64,000 bases of DNA from Sphingomonas jinjuensis (GTDB lineage: Bacteria > Pseudomonadota > Alphaproteobacteria > Sphingomonadales > Sphingomonadaceae): NCBI RefSeq assembly GCF_014197105.1, contig NZ_JACIEV010000003.1, forward strand, positions 360,111-424,110. Direction: 5' to 3'. Under the pieces are notes generated by a model. That model saw only the letters and a program-made list of their open reading frames with translations, was not told the origin of the DNA and did no database searches. Positions 34,806 to 44,308 of the stretch are shown one piece after another; position 1 is the first letter of the stretch; every line of letters starts with the position of its first letter. The position numbers and the translations under genes are program-made.

Positions 34806-36449
34806 ATGCGCAAGGCGCTGATGGTCGGGGTAGCATTGCTGATGGCAACGCCATCGAGCCTCGTCGCGCAGGTGCCACCGCCTCTCGCGGACGTCGCAAA
34901 GGCCTGGGGATCGGTCATCGCGTCGCCGCCGGATGCGGGCGCGGACGCCTATTTCCATGCTGCCATCGCGCGCTTGGCGGGTCGGTTGGCCACGACCCGG
35001 GCGATGCTGGCGGCAGTCGATCGCGCTGCCCTGACGCCAAAGGCGCGGACCAGCGCCGCCTTGCTGCAAGCGCAGATGGACGGGCTGGATTTCCAGCTGC
35101 GCGTGCTCAAGCCATGGGCGCGCGATCCCAATTTCTACGCGACGGTGATCGCGGAGCAGAGCGACGTTCCGGCGCACGAAGGGTCGTTCGCGTCGGTGAT
35201 TGACCTGTGGCGCTATCGCTATCCGTTGTCGGTCGCCGACGCGCGCCGGCTAGACGCGCAGTTGAGCGACATTCCGGCGCTGCTCGACGCGGCCAGGACC
35301 AATCTGGCGGGCAGCACCGCGCATGATCTGTTCGCCTACGGCAGCCGCGCCTTCCACGATCAGGCGGAAACGCTCGCCCGCTTCGAAGCTGGAACGCTCG
35401 AGCTGCGTAGCCTGGAGGGGCGTCGCACGGCGGACCTGACGGGCGAGGGGCGGCGACTGCTGCCCGCGATCCGCGCGGCGCGGGCGGCGAGCGAGCGGTT
35501 CGCCGCCTGGGTCGAGGCGGAGGCGCCGAAGCGCATTGGGCCATCGGGCGTCGGCCGCGCGAATTACGACTGGGCGGCGCGGCACGTTTATCTCTCGCGC
35601 TATGACTGGGCGGCGCAAGAAGTGCTGCTCAAGCGCGAGCTGGCGCGCGCCTGGGCCGGGCTTGCTGCGGAGGAGGTGCGGAACCGCGGCCTCCCGCCGC
35701 TGGCGATGCCGACCGACCCCGCCGCCTTTGACCGGGCGTCGGCCGAGCGGGCGCAGCGCTTCACGCGCTTCCTGATCGACAAGGGGTTCCTCGCCGACAC
35801 GCCCTATTATCGCGCAGCCGTGCCGGCGCAGCTGGTGCGCTGGACACCGCCGGCGCAGCGTAACTTCTTCGCGCATGTCGTCGCGGTCGATCCGTTGCCG
35901 CTCTACAGCCACTTCTTCCATTGGACCGAGTTGGCGCGGCTCGCGAACGAGCCCAACGCCGATCCGATCCGGGCCGGTGCGCTGCCGTTCAACATCTGGC
36001 TCGATCGGTCCGAAGGCGTCGCGACCGCGATGGAAGAGATCGTGATGCAGGCGGGGCTGTACGACGATCTGCCAAGGGCGCGCGAGCTGGTGTGGATCAT
36101 GCTCGCCAATCGCGCCGCGCGTGGGCTGGCGTCGCTTTACGTCCAGGACAATCGAATGACGCTGGCCGAAGCGGGACGGTTCCACGCACGCTGGACGCCG
36201 CGCGGCTGGTCCAATCTGGCGAGCCCGCTGGTGGCGTTCGAGCAGCTGCTCTACCTGCGCCAGCCCGGCTATGGCGCAAGCTACATCGTCGGCAAGGTGC
36301 AGCTCGACGATCTGATCGCCAGCCAGTCGGAGCGGGCCGCGCGCGCAGGCAAGCCGTTCGACCTTGCCGCCACCATCCGCGACCTCGGCAAGCCGGGCGT
36401 CATCCCGCTGTCGCTGGTCGAAGCCGAGCCGGAGAGTAGTGGACCATGA
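34806..36449 (+). CDS. DUF885-like secreted protein without the usual metal motif
   Basis: 547 residues, start ATG 34806. A signal peptide (KALMVGVALLMATPSSLVAQ) predicts export to the periplasm. The helical architecture and landmarks such as WRYRYPLSVADARRLDAQLS and the C-terminal QPGYGASYIVGKVQLDDLI resemble DUF885 proteins, which normally carry a zinc-binding HExxPGHH. At the corresponding place this protein reads GVATAMEEIVMQAGLYDDL, so the metal site appears lost or replaced. The stop overlaps the GH35-like start as ATGA, so both are co-translated. Function is therefore unknown; assignment to DUF885 is by eye. Confidence 0.7.
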   Translation: MRKALMVGVALLMATPSSLVAQVPPPLADVAKAWGSVIASPPDAGADAYFHAAIARLAGRLATTRAMLAAVDRAALTPKARTSAALLQAQMDGLDFQLRVLKPWARDPNFYATVIAEQSDVPAHEGSFASVIDLWRYRYPLSVADARRLDAQLSDIPALLDAARTNLAGSTAHDLFAYGSRAFHDQAETLARFEAGTLELRSLEGRRTADLTGEGRRLLPAIRAARAASERFAAWVEAEAPKRIGPSGVGRANYDWAARHVYLSRYDWAAQEVLLKRELARAWAGLAAEEVRNRGLPPLAMPTDPAAFDRASAERAQRFTRFLIDKGFLADTPYYRAAVPAQLVRWTPPAQRNFFAHVVAVDPLPLYSHFFHWTELARLANEPNADPIRAGALPFNIWLDRSEGVATAMEEIVMQAGLYDDLPRARELVWIMLANRAARGLASLYVQDNRMTLAEAGRFHARWTPRGWSNLASPLVAFEQLLYLRQPGYGASYIVGKVQLDDLIASQSERAARAGKPFDLAATIRDLGKPGVIPLSLVEAEPESSGP

Positions 36450-38032
36450 CCCGTGTCGCCCTTGCCCTGGCGGCTGCCATGCTGGCGTCGGTGGCGACGC
36501 CCCTGTCGGCCGAAGAGATGCCGCGGCTCGAACGGCGCGACGGACGCACGATGCTGCGCGTCGACGGCAAGCCGTTCTTCATCCTCGCCGCGCAGCTGCA
36601 CAATTCGAGCGCCTGGCCCGACGAACTGCCCCGCGCCTGGCCGGCGGCCGAGGCGTTGGCCGCCAATACGATCGAGGCGCCGGTCTATTGGGAGCAGGTC
36701 GAAGCGACGCAAGGCCGCTACGACTTCGGCCATGTCGATGCGTTGGTCGCCAAGGCGCGGGCTACCAACAAGCGCCTGATCCTGCTGTGGTTCGGCACCT
36801 GGAAGAACGGCCAGGCCCACTATGTGCCAGCCTGGATGAAGGCCGATCCCGTCACGTATCCGCGGATGATCGCGAGCAACGGCCAGCCGGTCGAGGTGAT
36901 GTCGCCGCATGCGGAGGCGAACCTCGACGCCGACCGCAGCGCCTTCGCCGCGCTGATGCGCCATTTGAAGGCGATCGACGGCACGCAGCACAGCGTGATC
37001 GCGGTGCAGGTCGAGAATGAGCCCGGCTCGATCGGCGCGGTGCGCGATCATGGACCCGTAGCACAGCGAGCCTTCGCCGCGCCGGTGCCCGCCGACATCG
37101 CGCAGCGGCTGGGCAAGCCGGTGGGACAGGATTGGCGCACGACCTTCGGTGCGGATGCCGACGAGGCGTTCGCCGCCTGGGCGACCGCACGCTACATCGA
37201 TGCCGTCGCCGCAGCCGGCAAGGCAGCCTATCCGCTGCCGGTCTACGTCAACACGTGGCTGCGCTACAAAGACAAGAAATACCCCGGGATCGACTATCCC
37301 AGCGGCGGCGCAGTCTGGACGATGTTCGACCTGTGGCGCGCGGCCAGCCCGTCGGTCGATTTCATCGGCACCGATATCTACACCGAGGATGCGGGCGAGT
37401 ATCGCAAGGTGCTCGACCAATATGCGCGCGCCGACAACCCGTCCTGGGTATCGGAGACCGGCTTCGACGCGGCGACCGCGCCGTTCCTCTTGTATGTCCT
37501 GGCGCGCGGCGGCATCGGCTTTTCGGTGTTCGGTATCGACCAGGACCCGGCAACGCCTGCGGGTGAGGCGGCGGTGGCGGCGCACCGCGCCAATTTCGCG
37601 CTGCTCGATCCGATCCGCGACATCGTCGCCCAGGCGGCGTTCGATCGCCGGCTCTATGCCGCGGTCGAGGAGCCGGGGCGTGCCAAGCAGTCGATCGACC
37701 TCGGCGGCGGCTGGCGCGCGGATATCGCCTTCGGCCCGCCGCCCTGGGGCGATACGCCCGCGATCCTCGCCAATTCGCCCAAGCAGAGTGGCAGGGTGAT
37801 GATCGTCAAGCTACCCGACGGCAGCCTGCTCGTCAGCGGGATCGATGCCCGCGTCGAGCTGCGCCGCGACGAGAGCGACGGCCGCCACGGCCAGCTGCTG
37901 CGCGCCGAGGAGGGCGCGTATCAGGCCGGTGTCTGGAAAGCGCGCCGGTGGCTGAACGGCGACGAGACCGATTACGGCTTCAATTTCGGCGCCGCGCCGC
38001 GGCTCGTGAAGGTGACGACCGGAACATATTGA
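36446..38032 (+). CDS. Beta-galactosidase-like glycoside hydrolase (GH35 with DUF5597-type C-terminus)
   Basis: 528 residues with a signal peptide (VALALAAAMLASVATPLSA), so probably periplasmic. TIM-barrel start RVDGKPFFILAAQLHNSS and APVYWEQVEATQGRYDFG are typical of GH35/GH42-like enzymes. The acid/base glutamate is in VQVENEPGSIG and the nucleophile in WVSETGFDAAT. The C-terminal 150 residues form a beta domain like DUF5597. It probably removes terminal beta-galactose from oligosaccharides brought in by the following TonB receptor. It overlaps the DUF885-like gene by four bases; the receptor follows after 94 bases. Confidence 0.87.
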   Translation: MTRVALALAAAMLASVATPLSAEEMPRLERRDGRTMLRVDGKPFFILAAQLHNSSAWPDELPRAWPAAEALAANTIEAPVYWEQVEATQGRYDFGHVDALVAKARATNKRLILLWFGTWKNGQAHYVPAWMKADPVTYPRMIASNGQPVEVMSPHAEANLDADRSAFAALMRHLKAIDGTQHSVIAVQVENEPGSIGAVRDHGPVAQRAFAAPVPADIAQRLGKPVGQDWRTTFGADADEAFAAWATARYIDAVAAAGKAAYPLPVYVNTWLRYKDKKYPGIDYPSGGAVWTMFDLWRAASPSVDFIGTDIYTEDAGEYRKVLDQYARADNPSWVSETGFDAATAPFLLYVLARGGIGFSVFGIDQDPATPAGEAAVAAHRANFALLDPIRDIVAQAAFDRRLYAAVEEPGRAKQSIDLGGGWRADIAFGPPPWGDTPAILANSPKQSGRVMIVKLPDGSLLVSGIDARVELRRDESDGRHGQLLRAEEGAYQAGVWKARRWLNGDETDYGFNFGAAPRLVKVTTGTY

Positions 38033-38126
38033 ATCGCGATCGAAGGCGGCCCGCCAGAGGCATGCCGAGGCGACGACGCAGGGGAACCAGGGAGATCAAC
38101 CGGACATAACGAAGGGGACCGATCAC

Positions 38127-41009
38127 ATGAGCCTTGCAATGCTGTCGCTGCGTCACCGCGCCCGCCTGGGCGTCGCGTTGGGCGCCATGCTCGCATCGAT
38201 GCCGGCCTATGCGCAGACCACCGCCGCACCCGCCGATCAGACCGGCGCCGCGACCGCCGACGAGGGCGAAACCGTCGTCGTCACCGGGTCGCGCATCCGC
38301 CGCGATCCGCTGGCCCAGGCGGCGCCGCTGACGACGATCGACAATGCCGACATCGCGCGTACCGGCCTGTCGTCGATCGGCGACGTACTGCAACGGCTCC
38401 CGGGCTCGGCGGGCGGGCTCAACTCGCGCTTCAACCGCTCGGGCAACAACGGCAATCCGCCCGATGGCGGCGGCGTCGGCGCCGGCTCGGCGGAGATCGA
38501 CCTGCGCTATCTCGGCAGCCGGCGAACGCTGGTGCTGCTCGATGGACAGCGCTTCATCAACGGCACCGCGGCGAGCGGCGTGCCCGGCGCGGTCGACCTC
38601 AATGCCATTCCCGATAGCATGGTCGAGCGGATCGAGGTGCTGCGCGACGGCGCGTCGACGACCTATGGCTCGGATGCGATCGCGGGCGTCGTCAACATCA
38701 TTACCAGGAAGCGCCAGAACGGCTTCCTTGCCAGCGCCCAGGTGGGTGCCTATCCGCAAGGCGACGGCGTCACCCAGAATTATCAGCTGAGCTGGGGGCA
38801 CCGCGACGAGGGGGCGGGCGTGTCGTTCGTCGCCGGCGTCAACTACATCAAGCAGGGATCTGTCTTCGCCGGCGATCGCCCTTATTATTCCTTCCCCAAT
38901 CCCGGCGCGACCGCCTGTACCACCAGCTGCAGCTCGGGCACGCCCAATGGCCGCTTCCTGGTCAACAATCCGGTCACCGGCGTCGGCATGAACCTGACGC
39001 TGAAGTCGAACCCGCTGACCACGCCGCGCTTCGACCCGGCGAACCCGACGGGCGCGAACAGCGACTTCAAGCAATTCACCGTCGCCGACCGGTTCAACTT
39101 CCGCCCCTACAACTATCTGCTCACCCCGCAGGAGCGGTTCGGCGCGTTCATCAATTTCCAGGGCGATCTCGGCGACAGCGTCCGCTTCAGCACCAAGGTC
39201 ATCTACAATCGGCGCACGTCGGACAATCAGGCGGCGCCGTTGCCGCTGTTCGTCGGCCCCGATGCGGGTAACGGCAACCTGCTCGACACCATCTCGATCG
39301 ACCGGACCAACCCGTTCAATCCGTTCGGCGTGACGCTGGCGGCGGGCAATGCCGGCCTTGCTCGCAACTACGACTTCATCGGCCGCCGTTTCGTCGAGAA
39401 CGGCCCGCGGCATTACAGCCAGGAAGTCAACACCATGTACATCGGCTCGACGCTGGACGGGCAGATCCCGATCGGCGCCGGCACCTGGTACTGGGACGCG
39501 AACGTCATCTATGCCGAGAATTCGGCGAAGCAGGTGGCGCACGGCAACGTCAACGCCGCCAATCTCGCCCGCGCGCTCGGACCCATATCGCAGTGCACCG
39601 GCAGTTGCGTGCCGTTCAACATTTTCGGCGGCGCCGGCTCGATCACCCCGGCGATGATCAACTATGTCACCTTCGAGCAGCGCGACCGCAGCGAGCAGGC
39701 AATGGTCGACGCGACGTTCAACGTCACCGGCACGCTGTTCAACCTGCCCGCAGGGCCGCTCGGCCTGGCGGCGGGCTATGAATATCGCAAGCAGATCGGA
39801 TCCTTCACCCCCGACCCGATCGTCGCCGCTGGCCTGGGCTCCGACATTCCCGCGCAAGCCACCCGCGGCGGGTTCGACGTCAACGAAGTCTATGCCGAAC
39901 TCAGCATCCCGGTGCTGAAGGACGTGCCGTTCTTCCGCCTGCTCGAAGGCTCGTTCGCGGCCCGCTATTCGGACTATTCGACCAGCGGCAGCCGGACGAC
40001 GATGAAGGGTGGGCTTAGCTGGAAGCCGATCAACGACCTGCGCCTGCGCGGCACCTGGGCGCAAGGCTTCCGTGCGCCGAGCATCGGCGAGCTGTTCGGG
40101 ACGCCCTCGCGCTTCGATGGCGGGGTGATCGATCCGTGTTCTGACTTCAACAATAACGGCGCCTCGGCCACGGTGAAGCAGAATTGCATCGCGCGCGGCG
40201 TGCCGGCCAACGGCAGCTACGTCCAGACCAACCAGCAGCTGCCGATCCTGACCGGTGGCAACCGCGCGCTGCGGCCCGAGACGTCGGAAAGCTGGGTGGT
40301 AGGCGGCGTCTACAGCCCGTCGTGGGCGAACGGCATCGGCCGGCTCACCCTCGAGGCGGATTACTATACGATCACCGTCGACAACGCGATCTCGTCGATC
40401 GGCGCCGACGTGCTGCTCGCCAACTGCACCCAGACTAACGATCCGGTCGCGTGCGGTGCGATCACCCGATCGACCTCTGGCGCGATCACCCAGATCCGCG
40501 GGCTGCTGCAGAATATCGCGTCGTTGAAGAGCGAGGGGCTCGACCTGATCCTGTCCTATCGCTCGCCGTCGGTGGGGGCGGGGACGTTCGGGCTGACCTG
40601 GTCGAGCAACGTCCTGTTCGAATATTCGACGACGCTGCCGACCGCCACCGGGAGCAGCAAGCTGGAGCGGCAGGGTACCGAGCGCGGTGACCAGGCCTAT
40701 CCGCGCTTCAAGAGCAACGCGACGCTCGACTGGTCGAGTGCCGCCTTCACCGCGGCGCTGACCGGTCGCTACATCGGCCGAGTGACCGAGCCGGCGTACG
40801 ACAACCGGGTCATGCATCCGATCCTGTATCTCGATGCGCAGGTCGGGTGGACGCCGGGCATCTGGGACCAGCGACTGTCGCTGACGCTGGGCGTCAACAA
40901 CATCCTGGGCAAGCGGGCGCCCGATTGTCTCAGCTGCGGCGGGTTCGATCCGACGACCTACGACCTGCCCGACCAGTTCGGCTATGCCCGGATCGCGCTG
41001 AAGTTCTGA
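38127..41009 (+). CDS. TonB-dependent outer-membrane receptor (beta-galactoside locus)
   Basis: 960 residues. Signal peptide (ARLGVALGAMLASMPAYAQ), a plug beginning TVVVTGSRIRRDPLAQAAPL and including RTLVLLDGQRFINGT and MVERIEVLRDGASTTYGSD, then a long barrel ending in FGYARIALKF. The GSRIRR-type plug and size place it in the large sphingomonad group of receptors linked to glycan use. It follows the GH35-like gene on the same strand and is convergent with the M20 gene. Substrate inferred from that neighbour only. Confidence 0.93.
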   Translation: MSLAMLSLRHRARLGVALGAMLASMPAYAQTTAAPADQTGAATADEGETVVVTGSRIRRDPLAQAAPLTTIDNADIARTGLSSIGDVLQRLPGSAGGLNSRFNRSGNNGNPPDGGGVGAGSAEIDLRYLGSRRTLVLLDGQRFINGTAASGVPGAVDLNAIPDSMVERIEVLRDGASTTYGSDAIAGVVNIITRKRQNGFLASAQVGAYPQGDGVTQNYQLSWGHRDEGAGVSFVAGVNYIKQGSVFAGDRPYYSFPNPGATACTTSCSSGTPNGRFLVNNPVTGVGMNLTLKSNPLTTPRFDPANPTGANSDFKQFTVADRFNFRPYNYLLTPQERFGAFINFQGDLGDSVRFSTKVIYNRRTSDNQAAPLPLFVGPDAGNGNLLDTISIDRTNPFNPFGVTLAAGNAGLARNYDFIGRRFVENGPRHYSQEVNTMYIGSTLDGQIPIGAGTWYWDANVIYAENSAKQVAHGNVNAANLARALGPISQCTGSCVPFNIFGGAGSITPAMINYVTFEQRDRSEQAMVDATFNVTGTLFNLPAGPLGLAAGYEYRKQIGSFTPDPIVAAGLGSDIPAQATRGGFDVNEVYAELSIPVLKDVPFFRLLEGSFAARYSDYSTSGSRTTMKGGLSWKPINDLRLRGTWAQGFRAPSIGELFGTPSRFDGGVIDPCSDFNNNGASATVKQNCIARGVPANGSYVQTNQQLPILTGGNRALRPETSESWVVGGVYSPSWANGIGRLTLEADYYTITVDNAISSIGADVLLANCTQTNDPVACGAITRSTSGAITQIRGLLQNIASLKSEGLDLILSYRSPSVGAGTFGLTWSSNVLFEYSTTLPTATGSSKLERQGTERGDQAYPRFKSNATLDWSSAAFTAALTGRYIGRVTEPAYDNRVMHPILYLDAQVGWTPGIWDQRLSLTLGVNNILGKRAPDCLSCGGFDPTTYDLPDQFGYARIALKF

Positions 41010-41071
41010 GGTAAGGCTGCTCTCGCGGGGCCGCGGCACTGCGGGAGCTAGTCGGTCGGCGTTCCTGCCGC

Positions 41072-42535
41072 TTACGATCCCTGGCGAGTCGGCGCGCTCG
41101 GCGCGCGATAGTCGAGCGGAGGCTTCCGGTCGCCGAGCATCGCCTTGTAGGTGAAGCCGGCACCGCGTCGGCGGAAGAGTTCGGCCTTGGCGGCGGCCAG
41201 CGTCTGCGGGCTTCGCATCAGCTCGGCGGCGGTCAGCGCGATCGTCTTGGCGGCGACGGTGCCGCCCTTCGCCCCGATCGAGAAGCCAGACGCGGCCACC
41301 GCCTGCCAGCTGTGGGCGGGCGTGCCGGGCACCCAGGTAGCCGCGCCGAGCCCGATCGTGGGGACGACCCACGAAACATCGGACACGTCGGTCGATCCCC
41401 CGCCGTCGGCGTCGCTGATCGCTTGCACCTTGGCGGCGCTGTCGAGCGGGCGCTTTGTCGCCAGCGTCGTCCGCAGGCCGCTCGCCCAGGCGGTCTCGTC
41501 AGCCGTCCAGCGCGGGCCACCGACGGCGTGGAGATTGGCGTCCATGACCTTGGCCAGCGTCTCGCTCGCCAGCATCGAATAAACCCCGCCGGTCGCCTCG
41601 AACTCCGACGTGGTGCCGGTGGCGATCGCCGCGCCCTCGGCGGCCTTCTGGACGCGCGCCATGACGTCGCGGACGACCTGCGGGTCGGTATGGCGGACGT
41701 AATAATAGCTTTCGGCGAAATCGGGGACGACGTTGGGCGCCTCGCCGCCGTTGGTGACGACATAGTGGATGCGCGTCGTCATCGGGATGTGCTCGCGAAG
41801 ATAGTTCACCGCGACATTCATCACCTCGACGCCGTCGAGCGCGGAGCGACCCTTGTCGGGCGCTGCCGAGGCATGGGCGGACAGGCCGTGGAAGCGGAAC
41901 TTGCCCGAGATGTTCGCCTGGCTGGCACCGGTGCTGACCCCGTTCGAATCGCTGGGATGCCAGTGGAGGACGGCGTCGACGTCGTCGAACAGGCCGGCGC
42001 GGACGAGATAGACCTTGCCGGAGCCGCCTTCTTCCGCGGGCGATCCGTAGAGGCGGACTTCGCCGTCGATCTTGTTGGCGACCATCCAGTCCTTCACCGC
42101 AATCGCGGCGGTGACTGACGCCGCGCCGAAGATGTTGTGGCCGCAGCCGTGCCCGGCGGCCTGGCCGGCGATCGCATCGCGCTTCGGCTCGGCGCGCTGG
42201 GCGAGGCCGGGGAGCGCGTCATATTCGGCGAGGATGCCGATCACCGGCCCCGTGCCACGCTTGAAGCTGGCGACGAAGGCGGTCGGCATGCCGGCGACGC
42301 CGGGGGTGACGGTGAACCCGGCGCGCTTCAGCTCGGTTTGGAGCAGCGCGCTGCTCTTCGTCTCCTGATAGCCGACCTCGGCCGCATTCCAGATCGCGAG
42401 CGCGGTCCTGGCAAGATCCGGCGAGCGCGTGTCGACGTCGGCGAGGATCGCGGCGCGTTCAGGCTGGGCGAGCTGCGCGGCGGCCGGGGTGGCGGCGAGC
42501 AGGGCGATGGCGATGGCGATGGTCGGGCGATGCAT
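41072..42535 (-). CDS. M20-family amidohydrolase (AbgB-like), exported
   Basis: 487 residues from ATG 42535. A signal peptide (TIAIAIALLAATPAAAQ) is followed by an M20D-type fold: ILAEYDALPGLAQ, GHGCGHNIFGAAS and YGSPAEEGGSGKV supply the di-metal ligands, and FRFHGLSAHASAAPDKG starts the lid domain. AbgB-like members hydrolyse amide bonds of aminoacyl conjugates such as p-aminobenzoyl-glutamate; indole-acetyl amino acid or other N-acyl amino acids are alternatives. It is the third gene after the TonB transducer and gamma-glutamyltransferase (36-base gap to the latter), so it likely finishes degradation of an imported glutamyl or acyl-amino-acid compound in the periplasm. Confidence 0.88.
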   Translation of the reverse strand: MHRPTIAIAIALLAATPAAAQLAQPERAAILADVDTRSPDLARTALAIWNAAEVGYQETKSSALLQTELKRAGFTVTPGVAGMPTAFVASFKRGTGPVIGILAEYDALPGLAQRAEPKRDAIAGQAAGHGCGHNIFGAASVTAAIAVKDWMVANKIDGEVRLYGSPAEEGGSGKVYLVRAGLFDDVDAVLHWHPSDSNGVSTGASQANISGKFRFHGLSAHASAAPDKGRSALDGVEVMNVAVNYLREHIPMTTRIHYVVTNGGEAPNVVPDFAESYYYVRHTDPQVVRDVMARVQKAAEGAAIATGTTSEFEATGGVYSMLASETLAKVMDANLHAVGGPRWTADETAWASGLRTTLATKRPLDSAAKVQAISDADGGGSTDVSDVSWVVPTIGLGAATWVPGTPAHSWQAVAASGFSIGAKGGTVAAKTIALTAAELMRSPQTLAAAKAELFRRRGAGFTYKAMLGDRKPPLDYRAPSAPTRQGS

Positions 42536-42571
42536 GGCGGTATCCTGTCTCAATTCGCTCGCGTGGGTACG

Positions 42572-44308
42572 TTACTTGACCCCGACGGCGGCGGCATCCG
42601 GGCGGCGGGTGTCGGCGGCGCCGAGGAAGCGGTCGCCTTCGACCATGATCGACTGGATCGAGCCCATCGTGTTCGAGCGGCGTACCTTGTGGCCTTTCTC
42701 TTCGAGCAGGGGCACAAGGTCGGGCGAGAAGCCTTCCTCCAGCTCCAGCGCGGCGTCGCCGCCGCCCTGGTTGATCCGCGGGCGCTCGGCCGCCTCGCTG
42801 ACGTTGAGGCCGTGGTCGATGACGTTGGAGAGCAGCTGGACCATCGTCGCGATGATGTAGCCGCCGCCCGGCGTGCCGGTGACGAGCCAGGGCCGGTCCT
42901 GGTCGAAGACGATGATCGGCGTGATCGTCGAACCGACGCGCTTGCCGGGGACCGGCAGCGTCGCTCGGCGCTCGTTCGCCGTCCTGCGCTTGCCCCAGGC
43001 GAGATTGCCGAGCGAGTTGTTGAGGAGGATGCCGGTGCCGGGCGCGACGACATGCGCGCCGTAGGAGGCCGACAGGGTATAGGTGTTGCTGACCGCATTG
43101 CCGGCCGCATCGGCGACCGAGAAGTGCGTCGTGTCGCGGCTTTCGTGGGGGTAGGGGTTGCCGTCGGGCACATCGTCCTTGCCGAGCGACCGGTCGGGTC
43201 GGATCAGCTTGGCGCGTTCGGCGGCATAGGCCTTGCTCGCAAGGCCGAGTGCAGGCGTCCGCCAGTCGGGCCCGCCGCCGACCAGCCGGCGATCGGCGGA
43301 CACGATCTTCATCGTTTCGGCCAGCAGGTGCAGGTTGGCGACGCTGCCCCATTTGGCTTGGGCAACGGGGAAGGTCTCGAGGATGTTCATCGCTTCGGCT
43401 ACACTGACGCCGGAGGCGGTCGGCGGCATATAGGCGATACGCTTGCCGCGATAGCTCGACCAGATCGGCGCCGAGACGATCGCGCGATAGCCGGCGAGGT
43501 CGGCGGCATCGATCACGCCCCCGCCGGCGCGAATGCCCGCGGCAAGGCGGGTGGCGAGCGGGCCGGTGTAGAAACCATCGCGACCCCTGGCGGCGATCGT
43601 CTTCAGCGTGGCGGCGAGGTCGGGCTGGCGGAAGACCTCACCGGCGGCATAGGCACCGCCGTCCGGCTTGAAGAACATCGCCATCGCCGCAGGGTCGTCG
43701 GCCATCAGCTTGCGTTGAGCGCCCTGCGCCTGCGCCTCGTCGTCGGACAGCACGACGCCCTTCTCCGCCATGGCGATCGCTGGCGCGATCAGCGTGCCCC
43801 AGGGCAGCGAGCCGAAGCGGTGGTGCGCCTCCCACAGCCCCGCGACGGTACCGGGGATGGCGACGCCCTTCATCGACATGACCTTCTTCGCGTCGACCTT
43901 GCCGTCGGGGCCGAGCAGCAGGTCGTCGGTCGTGTGGCGCGACGCCTGGCCGTAATAGTCGATCGCGATATCCTGCGCCGGCGCGCCGCCCTTCGCTGCC
44001 ATATGCACCAGCATATAGCCCCCGCCGCCGACGTTGCCCGCCCGCGGTAGTGTCACCGCCAGCGCGAAGCCGACCGCCACCGCCGCGTCGACGGCATTGC
44101 CACCGCGGCGCAGGATGTCGGCGCCGACGCTCGCCGCCAGCCGGTTCTGGCTGACGACCATGCCCCCGCGGCCGACCGCCGGCTTATGGATCTGGTCATA
44201 GGCGACGATGTCGCCGCCCGACGGCGAGCGGGCCTGCGGCTCCTCCTCCTGCGCCGCGACCAGCGCGGGGGCGAGGAGGAGCGACAGGGCGAGGCGGCGA
44301 AGGCGCAT
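42572..44308 (-). CDS. ggt: Gamma-glutamyltransferase
   Basis: 578 residues from ATG 44308, overlapping the TonB stop by one base (TGATG). A signal peptide (LRRLALSLLLAPALVAA) directs it to the periplasm. Ntn-hydrolase proenzyme: the autocatalytic threonine is T393 in SRDTTHFSVADAAG, preceded by the large subunit and followed by the small subunit with the TPGGGYIIATMVQ loop. It transfers or hydrolyses gamma-glutamyl groups from glutathione or poly-gamma-glutamyl compounds. Tight coupling to an STN-type TonB receptor and an M20 amidohydrolase suggests a dedicated uptake and breakdown route for a gamma-glutamyl substrate. Confidence 0.93.
   Translation of the reverse strand: MRLRRLALSLLLAPALVAAQEEEPQARSPSGGDIVAYDQIHKPAVGRGGMVVSQNRLAASVGADILRRGGNAVDAAVAVGFALAVTLPRAGNVGGGGYMLVHMAAKGGAPAQDIAIDYYGQASRHTTDDLLLGPDGKVDAKKVMSMKGVAIPGTVAGLWEAHHRFGSLPWGTLIAPAIAMAEKGVVLSDDEAQAQGAQRKLMADDPAAMAMFFKPDGGAYAAGEVFRQPDLAATLKTIAARGRDGFYTGPLATRLAAGIRAGGGVIDAADLAGYRAIVSAPIWSSYRGKRIAYMPPTASGVSVAEAMNILETFPVAQAKWGSVANLHLLAETMKIVSADRRLVGGGPDWRTPALGLASKAYAAERAKLIRPDRSLGKDDVPDGNPYPHESRDTTHFSVADAAGNAVSNTYTLSASYGAHVVAPGTGILLNNSLGNLAWGKRRTANERRATLPVPGKRVGSTITPIIVFDQDRPWLVTGTPGGGYIIATMVQLLSNVIDHGLNVSEAAERPRINQGGGDAALELEEGFSPDLVPLLEEKGHKVRRSNTMGSIQSIMVEGDRFLGAADTRRPDAAAVGVK

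Noticed and set aside
41019..41048. Hairpin GCTCTCGC/GCGGGAGC between convergent genes
   Set aside because: One wobble pair, a 14-base loop and no T-run; too weak to call a terminator.
37980..41372. 1130-residue minus-strand frame
   Set aside because: Antisense to the TonB receptor at 38127, which has signal peptide, plug and barrel; the long frame is a product of strong third-position G/C bias.
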